Assembly (NCBI GenBank): GCA_964519345.1 | Contig: CAZFKX010000024.1 | Coordinates: 20,897 to 84,896, forward strand | DNA length: 64,000 bases | Origin: Persephonella sp964519345 | Lineage (GTDB): Bacteria; Aquificota; Aquificia; Aquificales; Hydrogenothermaceae | Reading direction: 5' to 3' | Shown: positions 58,049-64,000 of the stretch, one piece after another | How the letters are laid out: each line of letters starts with the position of its first letter | Numbering within the stretch: the stretch's first letter is position 1 | Translations under genes and position numbers: made by a program | The notes under the pieces: model-generated | What the model saw: only the letters and a program-made list of their open reading frames with translations | Told to the model about the DNA's origin: nothing | The model's database searches: none

Positions 58049-59045
58049 ATATACATTTTTATGCTTATTTATAGGTTTACTATTTTTAAAATCAACTAAA
58101 GGTCAGAGTCTGTATTTTCCAGAGCCAAAACCTGGCGTAGAAGTTAGAATAAAGTATTTAGGGCAGATTCCACATACTGCTAAAGAAGAAGAGAGCAACT
58201 TTTTTGATTTTTTATTTGGAGAAAAAAAGGAACTTGAACTTCCTGATTATCTTGGAAAACCTTATGGTGTTGTTGCTGTGGGAAATACAGTATTTTTTAC
58301 AGATACTGCCCATGCAATAATTTATTCTTACAATCTCTCAACTAAGAAATTAAAAGATATACATTTCCCTATTCCATTTGAACTTCCAATTGGAATTACA
58401 TTTTCCAAAAAAAGGAAAATAATATATATTTCTGACGCAAAATTACAAAAAGTATTCGGTTTTAATGTAAAAGGACAGCTCGTTGTTGCTATTGGAAGAA
58501 AGGGTGAGTTTAAAAAACCTGTTGGGCTTGCTGTAGATGACGACCTGAACAGACTTTATGTTGTAGACACCTTCGACCACAGAATAAAGGTTTACGATCT
58601 TGATGGAAATTATCTTTTTGGATTTGGAAAAAGGGGCGACGGCCCAGGAGAGTTTAATTATCCTACTAATATATTTGTTGATAGAAAAAATAATAATATA
58701 TACGTTACAGATACACAGCTTTTTAGAGTTCAGGTTTTCAATAAAGACTTTGAACATATCCTGACAATAGGAGGAATAGGCGATCTTCCTGGTAGATTTG
58801 CCAGACCAAAAGGTATTGCCGTGGACAGTGACGGAAACATATATGTTGTTGATGCTGCGTTTAACAACTTTCAGATTTTTTCTCCTGAAGGAGATCTCCT
58901 ATACTATATAGGAAATCCTGGATTTGGTCAGGCTGAATTTCTGCTTCCAGCAGGCATATATATTGACGAGAAAGATAGAATATTCGTAGTTGACTCACTA
59001 AATAAAAGGATACAGATATTTCAGTATCTTAAAAAGGAGAAATAA
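58038..59045 (+). CDS. NHL-repeat beta-propeller protein (second paralogue)
   Basis: 335 residues with a signal peptide (about 1-22) and no lipobox. The lead-in PEPKPGVEVRIKYLG is a degenerate form of the WPxPPxEPRI motif. NHL blades (LYVVDTFDHRIKVYD, IYVTDTQLFRVQVFN, IYVVDAAFNNFQIF) run from about residue 75 to 330. The protein ends shortly after the last blade (RIQIFQYLKKEK). It overlaps the tetraheme gene upstream by 11 nt and shares one base with the PpiC gene downstream, so all three are translationally coupled. Confidence 0.9.
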   Translation: MSYKYTFLCLFIGLLFLKSTKGQSLYFPEPKPGVEVRIKYLGQIPHTAKEEESNFFDFLFGEKKELELPDYLGKPYGVVAVGNTVFFTDTAHAIIYSYNLSTKKLKDIHFPIPFELPIGITFSKKRKIIYISDAKLQKVFGFNVKGQLVVAIGRKGEFKKPVGLAVDDDLNRLYVVDTFDHRIKVYDLDGNYLFGFGKRGDGPGEFNYPTNIFVDRKNNNIYVTDTQLFRVQVFNKDFEHILTIGGIGDLPGRFARPKGIAVDSDGNIYVVDAAFNNFQIFSPEGDLLYYIGNPGFGQAEFLLPAGIYIDEKDRIFVVDSLNKRIQIFQYLKKEK

Positions 59046-60022
59046 TGTTAAAGATATTAGTTTTATTTTTTAGCTTAATTTTCTCATCGTATGCATATGA
59101 AGGATTTGGGTGGGATATAGACCCTTCAACTAAAAATAAAGTTGTTGCGAAAGTGGGCGATACTGAAATAACAGAAATGGAAGTTCAAAGAATGATGAAA
59201 ATTTTACTTCCGATGAACTTTTATCATAGAAGTCTTACCGAAGATAAACTAAAAGAGATCAGGGAAAAAGCCATACAGAATCTAATATACAGGGAATTGC
59301 TATACTATGAGGCGAAGAAAAAAGGTTTAAAAGTTTCTAAAAAGGAGATAGACGATCTTATAGATCAATTAATAAAACAGTATAAATCAAAGGAAAACCT
59401 TGAAAAGTTATTAAAACAGACAGGACTAACAATCAATGATTTTAAAAAAGAACTGGAAAAAAGGTTGCTTGTCGATAAGCTAATAAAAAAATATGCGACA
59501 GTTAATTTAACGGAAAAAGATCTTAAAGAGTATTATGAAAAAAATAAAGATAAATTTAAAGAACCGTCCTCTTTAAAAGTAAGATATATATACATCAAAG
59601 TTGATCCCTCAGATCCAAAAGGTAGGATTAAAGCACGGGAAAAAGCAGAAAAAGCATATAAAGAGATAAATGAAGGTAAAGATTTTGGTGACGTGGCATA
59701 CAGATATTCAGAAGATCTAAGCAGAATAAAAGGAGGGGATATTGGTTACGTACACAAAGGCAGATTTCCAAAACAGATAGAGGATGAAATATACAAGTTA
59801 GAAGTTGGACAGGTAAGTAAAATAATTGAGACTGATACTGGACTTCATATTATCAAAGTTGAGGCTAAAAGACCTCCAAGACTTGTTCCATATGAAGAGA
59901 TCAAAGACAAACTAAAAAAAGAACTTACACAGTCTATGCAGGAAAAGAAATTTAATCAGCTTATAGAAGATGCAAAGAAAAGCTTAAAAGTAGAGATCTA
60001 CGAGGATAAAAAAGAGTCCTGA
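59045..60022 (+). CDS. Periplasmic SurA/PpiC-type peptidyl-prolyl isomerase chaperone
   Basis: 325 residues with a signal peptide (about 1-18). A SurA-like N-terminal chaperone domain (VVAKVGDTEITEMEVQRMM near 33-51) is followed by one parvulin domain near 180-285 (VRYIYIKVDPSD, GGDIGYVHKGRFPKQIEDEI, read as GGDIGYVHKG, and TGLHIIKVEA). It assists folding of secreted and outer-membrane proteins. Being inside the cytochrome operon rather than at a housekeeping locus suggests dedicated folding of the barrel or the cytochromes. Confidence 0.92.
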   Translation: MLKILVLFFSLIFSSYAYEGFGWDIDPSTKNKVVAKVGDTEITEMEVQRMMKILLPMNFYHRSLTEDKLKEIREKAIQNLIYRELLYYEAKKKGLKVSKKEIDDLIDQLIKQYKSKENLEKLLKQTGLTINDFKKELEKRLLVDKLIKKYATVNLTEKDLKEYYEKNKDKFKEPSSLKVRYIYIKVDPSDPKGRIKAREKAEKAYKEINEGKDFGDVAYRYSEDLSRIKGGDIGYVHKGRFPKQIEDEIYKLEVGQVSKIIETDTGLHIIKVEAKRPPRLVPYEEIKDKLKKELTQSMQEKKFNQLIEDAKKSLKVEIYEDKKES

Positions 60023-60032
60023 GAGAAAGAGG

Positions 60033-62615
60033 ATGAAAAGGAGATATTTAATAACCGCTTTAGTATCAGTGGCTACTTTGGCAAGTATTGGAATACTCTC
60101 TGAGTACGGCATAGATCTGGAAACATTCAAAGATTACAAAGAGGCAAAGGATTATCTTGAAAATCTTCCTCCAGCATTTAAGGAAAATATTAATTTAGTA
60201 AAACAAGGGGACGGAACATATGCAGTAAGATACAATCTAATAAATGAAAACAGCTCGTCAGTCTCACTTCCTCTTGGTCTAAAAGTTGCTTCTGCACAGA
60301 ATGAAGAACAGGTTTTTCAGGCTAAAGAAGAGTATTTATACTCGCTCCAACTTGCTTCATTTAAAAGAGAAGAAAATGCAAAAAAATTCCTTGAAAAATT
60401 GCCTCCTGAAATAAAAGAGAATGCTTTTATATACAAAACAAACACTGGATATTACACTGTCAGGTATGGATTATTTGACAATTATAAGCTGATAAAAGAG
60501 GTTCAAAAAACATTCCCACTTGAAAGCATACTTGTTAAGTCTTTAATATCAAAAGTTGCCTCATACAGGAAAAAAGAGGAAAAAGTAAAAGAAAAATCAG
60601 TTGAAAAGAAAAAAATCGAAGAACTCAAAGCAAAGGATAAAAAAGAAAAAACTACCGAGTCTGCAACAGCCGTTCCTGTTCCTTCTGCTGAATCCGTTAA
60701 AACTCCAGAAAAAGTTGTACAAAAAGTAGAAGAGACATCTCCTGAAAAGATAGAAGAAGAGGTTGCTAAAGAAGTAAAACAGATATCTTCAGAAGAAGGA
60801 AAAATTTCAGAAAAACCATCAGAAACGGCAATCCAAGAACAGATTGAAGAACCTTCACCCCTTGATATTACAGAATTTGAAGAAGAGGAGGAACTTGTTT
60901 TATTTGAAGAAGAAAAGGTGGAGATACCTCTTTATAAGAAGATAATTGGCGGTCTGCTTTTTATACCAGCCTATATGTGGACCCATAAACAAAGAGGTTT
61001 CTGGGGAAAGGTAGAGTTCACATATAAAAAAGAAAACTACAAAGATCAGTACAGAAAAACAACAAGAGATTCTTTTAAACAGTACTATGAGTTGAATTAC
61101 GACGGTTACATTTACAGTCCAAGACTTGCCACCTATAGACTCGGCATCAGTTTCATGAGAGAAGACTCAAAATTAAAAACAGGTGATTATAAAAGTGATT
61201 CAACCTCAAAGCTCTGGGGTTATAACATAGATATAAGTCTGTTGAAGAGTACGCCATTTCCTGTCAATATTTTTGCAAAAAGAACACAATCTCCATTATG
61301 GTACACATATTACGATAGAACCTCTTACATAGAAAGGAAATCAGATACCTACGGTATATTCGGCAGCCTGAACCTAACAAAATCACGTTTCAGCTACAGT
61401 TATAAAAACACAAAATCTGATTCTGTAGGTATTGATTTTGAAGAGTACAGAAAAACTAAAGAATATATGGTTTCTTACGGTAAAACAGATTATAACAGTT
61501 CCTTAAATATTACCTTGCAAAAAAATATTGACGATTACACTCAAAAATATCTTGCGATAAACTCATTCAGGGATGTTTATCAGGATATAAACAATATAAA
61601 ATTTGACTATAACTACAGACCGTCAAAAACATCAACACTGAGAGCTTATGCAAGATACTACAGCAACAGTTATACAGATCTTAAAGATTACTCCGGAAAC
61701 ATTAATTTTAGCTGGGCACCATCAGAAAAACTCTACTCAAATATGTCGTTAAACTTAAGTAAAAATGAGAGTATTTATTCAGACATTACATATCTGACTT
61801 TCAATGAAAATATAAACTATACAATAAATGAAAACTGGAACCTAAACCACAATCTTTTACTCTTCGTTTCCAGAGGTTCTGATGCCGATGTTAATCTTGC
61901 AAACACAGGAGTAAATCTAAATTACAATAAACAGCTTTCAGAAACTTTAAATATTTTTGGAGGTTTTGGCGTTACAGGACAAATAGAGAGTAACAGAATT
62001 GAGAGATATGGTGGAACCCTCAGTTTAAATGGAGGGTTGAGTAAAAAGTTTTCCTTCCTTGATTCACAATTCCTTATATCAGGTTCCGGCTCTAAGTATA
62101 GATCAAGCAAAGATGACCGTAACGATACTTACTCATTAACTGAAAGGCTTACTTCAAAATTAGCTAAAAACACAAAATTTGAACATTATACCACATATTA
62201 CTATCAGAAAAGCGAATACTACGTTAAGGACAATGATTTTACCACAACTGCATACGAAAATGTGGAAACGTCAAATGCAGTTAGATACCATACAAAACTC
62301 GGATGGAAAGGGGTTTTCGGATCTGGAATCGGGTTTAAATACTATAAAGGAAAAAATAGGAAAGAAAGATTTTATCCTTTTGGTAATATTAACTTAACCT
62401 ATAAGTTTACAAGAAGGCTTTTATACAAATTCAGTATTGATGTATATAGAGATACTTACTACAACAAAAACTATGCGGTAGCCAAAACAGGGATAGATTA
62501 CAGAATCAGGAGTCTGTACTTTAACTGGGATTTACACTACTTTTACGAGGACAGCGACTACTACGGAAAGAGAAGAAACTATATAACTTATTTCAAAGTT
62601 TACAGACCTTTTTAA
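60033..62615 (+). CDS. SPOR-domain protein fused to a large outer-membrane beta-barrel
   Basis: 860 residues. A signal-like N-terminus (about 1-22) is followed by two SPOR-like units: a weak one near 32-78 (YAVRYN end) and a clear one near 105-172 (SLQLASFKREENAKKFL, YYTVRYGLFDN). A Lys/Glu/Pro-rich linker spans about 185-300. From about 320 to the end, many amphipathic beta-strands rich in Tyr, Ser and Asn end in ITYFKVYRPF, the C-terminal Phe expected for Bam substrates. No heme motif. It may form the outer-membrane conduit or export pore for the cytochromes. Gap to the chaperone gene is 10 nt. Confidence 0.8.
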   Translation: MKRRYLITALVSVATLASIGILSEYGIDLETFKDYKEAKDYLENLPPAFKENINLVKQGDGTYAVRYNLINENSSSVSLPLGLKVASAQNEEQVFQAKEEYLYSLQLASFKREENAKKFLEKLPPEIKENAFIYKTNTGYYTVRYGLFDNYKLIKEVQKTFPLESILVKSLISKVASYRKKEEKVKEKSVEKKKIEELKAKDKKEKTTESATAVPVPSAESVKTPEKVVQKVEETSPEKIEEEVAKEVKQISSEEGKISEKPSETAIQEQIEEPSPLDITEFEEEEELVLFEEEKVEIPLYKKIIGGLLFIPAYMWTHKQRGFWGKVEFTYKKENYKDQYRKTTRDSFKQYYELNYDGYIYSPRLATYRLGISFMREDSKLKTGDYKSDSTSKLWGYNIDISLLKSTPFPVNIFAKRTQSPLWYTYYDRTSYIERKSDTYGIFGSLNLTKSRFSYSYKNTKSDSVGIDFEEYRKTKEYMVSYGKTDYNSSLNITLQKNIDDYTQKYLAINSFRDVYQDINNIKFDYNYRPSKTSTLRAYARYYSNSYTDLKDYSGNINFSWAPSEKLYSNMSLNLSKNESIYSDITYLTFNENINYTINENWNLNHNLLLFVSRGSDADVNLANTGVNLNYNKQLSETLNIFGGFGVTGQIESNRIERYGGTLSLNGGLSKKFSFLDSQFLISGSGSKYRSSKDDRNDTYSLTERLTSKLAKNTKFEHYTTYYYQKSEYYVKDNDFTTTAYENVETSNAVRYHTKLGWKGVFGSGIGFKYYKGKNRKERFYPFGNINLTYKFTRRLLYKFSIDVYRDTYYNKNYAVAKTGIDYRIRSLYFNWDLHYFYEDSDYYGKRRNYITYFKVYRPF

Positions 62616-62627
62616 ACGGAGGAAAAG

Positions 62628-63614
62628 ATGCATCTCATTTTCGTCTTGATAATTTTTATATCAATCGGTATAAAGGCTGAAGAGAAATTAGTCTGGCCGC
62701 CTCCTCCTGATGAACCTAAAATTGAATGGATAAAATCTATAAAAAAAGTTGAAGACGTAGAAGGAGAGAGAAGCTTTTTTGGGAAAATTATCGATATATT
62801 AGTCGGCAAAGAAAAAAAACAGATCATCAAACCGTTTGGATCATACTTTATAAACAACAGACTCTATTTTACAGATACAGGAACAAAAACAGTTTTTATA
62901 TTTGATTTTAAAAGAAAGAAGGTGGATTATATAGACAGAATAGGAGATTATCAGTTCTCTTCACCTATAGACGTAGTCGTTGATAAAAAAGGAAACATAT
63001 ATGTTTCAGATTCCGTTTTAGGAGCAGTTTTTGTTTTTGATAAAGATAGAAAATATAAGGGTAAAATAGGTGCAGGATTTTTGAAAAGACCTACAGGACT
63101 TACTATAAATCAAAAAAAAGGATGGATTTATGTCTCGGATACTCTCGCAGGAAAGATATACATATTTGATCTGAACGGTAAGCTTATAAAACATATTGGT
63201 AAGATAGGACAGGGAGATGGAGAGTTTAACAAACCTACATTTATAACCCTTGATAAGAAAGGAAATCTATATGTAGTTGACAGTATGAACGCAAGGGTAC
63301 AGATTTTTGATATAAACGGGAAGTTCTTAAGAAAATTTGGAAAAAGGGGAACGGTAATTGGAACTTTTGCAAATCCAAGAGGTATTGCCGTTGACAGCGA
63401 CGGAAATATTTATGTGACCGACACCCTTTTAAGTGCCGTACAGATATTTGACCAGAAAGGACAACTGTTGCTGGTTATAGGATATTATGGAACAAGAGAT
63501 GGGGAGTTTGCTTTTCCCGAAGATATAACAATAACAGATAAAAATTATATTTTTATATCCGATTCATACAATATGAGGATCCAGGTTCTAAGGTATCTGA
63601 AAGGAGGTAATTAG
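62628..63614 (+). CDS. NHL-repeat beta-propeller protein (third paralogue)
   Basis: 328 residues with a short signal peptide (about 1-17). The lead-in is LVWPPPPDEPKIEWI, as in the first paralogue. NHL blades (LYFTDTGTKTVFIFD, IYVSDSVLGAVFVFD, LYVVDSMNARVQIFD, IYVTDTLLSAVQIFD) fill about 75-325. A GGAGG ribosome binding site lies before the start, and the gene sits 12 nt after the barrel gene and 2 nt before the third tetraheme gene. Confidence 0.9.
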   Translation: MHLIFVLIIFISIGIKAEEKLVWPPPPDEPKIEWIKSIKKVEDVEGERSFFGKIIDILVGKEKKQIIKPFGSYFINNRLYFTDTGTKTVFIFDFKRKKVDYIDRIGDYQFSSPIDVVVDKKGNIYVSDSVLGAVFVFDKDRKYKGKIGAGFLKRPTGLTINQKKGWIYVSDTLAGKIYIFDLNGKLIKHIGKIGQGDGEFNKPTFITLDKKGNLYVVDSMNARVQIFDINGKFLRKFGKRGTVIGTFANPRGIAVDSDGNIYVTDTLLSAVQIFDQKGQLLLVIGYYGTRDGEFAFPEDITITDKNYIFISDSYNMRIQVLRYLKGGN

Positions 63615-63616
63615 CT

Positions 63617-64000
63617 ATGAGTATTAGAAAAATTATTTTGCCTTTTTTAAGCTTAACGCTCCTAAGTTATGCAGGTGTTGAAAGAACCAAACACAATCTT
63701 TCCGTATCAGGACCTGGAAGTATAAAAGCTGTATCGGAAACAGAGATATGCGTATTTTGCCATATACCCCACCATGAGAAAGAGGGAACACCTCTCTGGA
63801 ACAGGAAGATGCCAACGTCCGTTTATACTCTGTATGATAGTGAGTTTATTCAGAGAATGAACTATCCTACGCCTCAGCAGTTATCAGAAGTTGAGGGACA
63901 GCCAGGTATAGTATCAAGGCAGTGTTTAAGTTGTCACGACGGAACTGTTGCAATAGGAGCTGTTTATATCGTAAGGGGAACTGAACTTGGAAATTCGGTT
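63617..64000 (+). CDS. Tetraheme-type c-type cytochrome (third paralogue), 3' end outside window
   Basis: 128 codons are visible from the ATG at 63617 (AAGGAGG 9 nt upstream) to the window edge with no stop. A signal peptide spans about 1-19. It has KHNLS near residue 25-29, CVFCHIPHH with the heme motif at 45-49, PLWN near 59-62, and CLSCHDG with the motif at 103-107. These match the first paralogue at 55579 closely, so two more heme motifs are expected beyond the edge. The pairing of each propeller with a small cytochrome is repeated here. Confidence 0.88.
   Translation, partial: MSIRKIILPFLSLTLLSYAGVERTKHNLSVSGPGSIKAVSETEICVFCHIPHHEKEGTPLWNRKMPTSVYTLYDSEFIQRMNYPTPQQLSEVEGQPGIVSRQCLSCHDGTVAIGAVYIVRGTELGNSV

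Overview
The window looks like a chromosomal segment of a thermophilic, chemolithotrophic member of the Aquificota, most like the Hydrogenothermaceae (Persephonella/Sulfurihydrogenibium type). The reasons are the AT-rich sequence with AGA/ATA-rich codon use, a sulfide:quinone oxidoreductase, an archaeal-type 3-dehydroquinate synthase, type IV pilus motors, menaquinone-type genes and a very large complement of c-type cytochromes. This assignment comes from gene content only. I saw no rRNA, tRNA, CRISPR array, insertion sequence, integrase or phage gene, and coding density is very high.

Layout: 1-5.1 kb, pilB-pilT-pilC and mnmA. 5.1-6.7 kb, a CCA-adding enzyme split into two frames at an A9 tract. 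6.8-8.4 kb, purH. 8.3-13.2 kb, a tightly overlapping sensory operon (HD-GYP response regulator, porin-like barrel, small binding protein, receiver, histidine kinase). 13.2-18.4 kb, two acidic lipoproteins behind a good sigma-54 promoter, with an NtrC-type activator, a small DHp-like protein and purT upstream. 18.6-25.4 kb, dksA-like, gatA, a heme-binding chemotaxis receptor, two FtsX-type permeases and TonB. 25.4-33.1 kb, gpsA, an RND efflux operon and its neighbouring Crp/Fnr regulator. 33.1-47.8 kb, mostly housekeeping: an MCE protein, aroB', menG, cysS, hyuAB, a cyclophilin, radC, fabZ, a prenyltransferase, a HAD phosphatase, htrA, nadD and clpS. 47.8-49.4 kb, a 39-residue small protein and sqr.

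From 49.6 kb to the right edge lies the most striking region, two divergent operons rich in c-type heme. The leftward operon encodes a dodecaheme protein, a membrane NapC/NirT-type tetraheme protein, a membrane-anchored dodecaheme protein and two octaheme proteins with an Ig-like N-terminal domain (44 heme motifs in all, three of the rare CX3CH form). The rightward operon alternates small tetraheme cytochromes with NHL beta-propellers, then a SurA/PpiC chaperone, a SPOR-domain plus outer-membrane beta-barrel protein, another propeller and a third tetraheme cytochrome cut by the window end.

Working model (inference): sulfide oxidation by SQR, among other donors, feeds the quinone pool. The NapC-like protein passes quinol electrons to the large periplasmic cytochromes, and the barrel/propeller/chaperone set assembles or exports the small tetraheme proteins as a cell-surface electron conduit or filament. 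The two operons share a 304-bp regulatory region with divergent sigma-70-like promoters, an FNR-like box and a perfect 14-bp palindrome.
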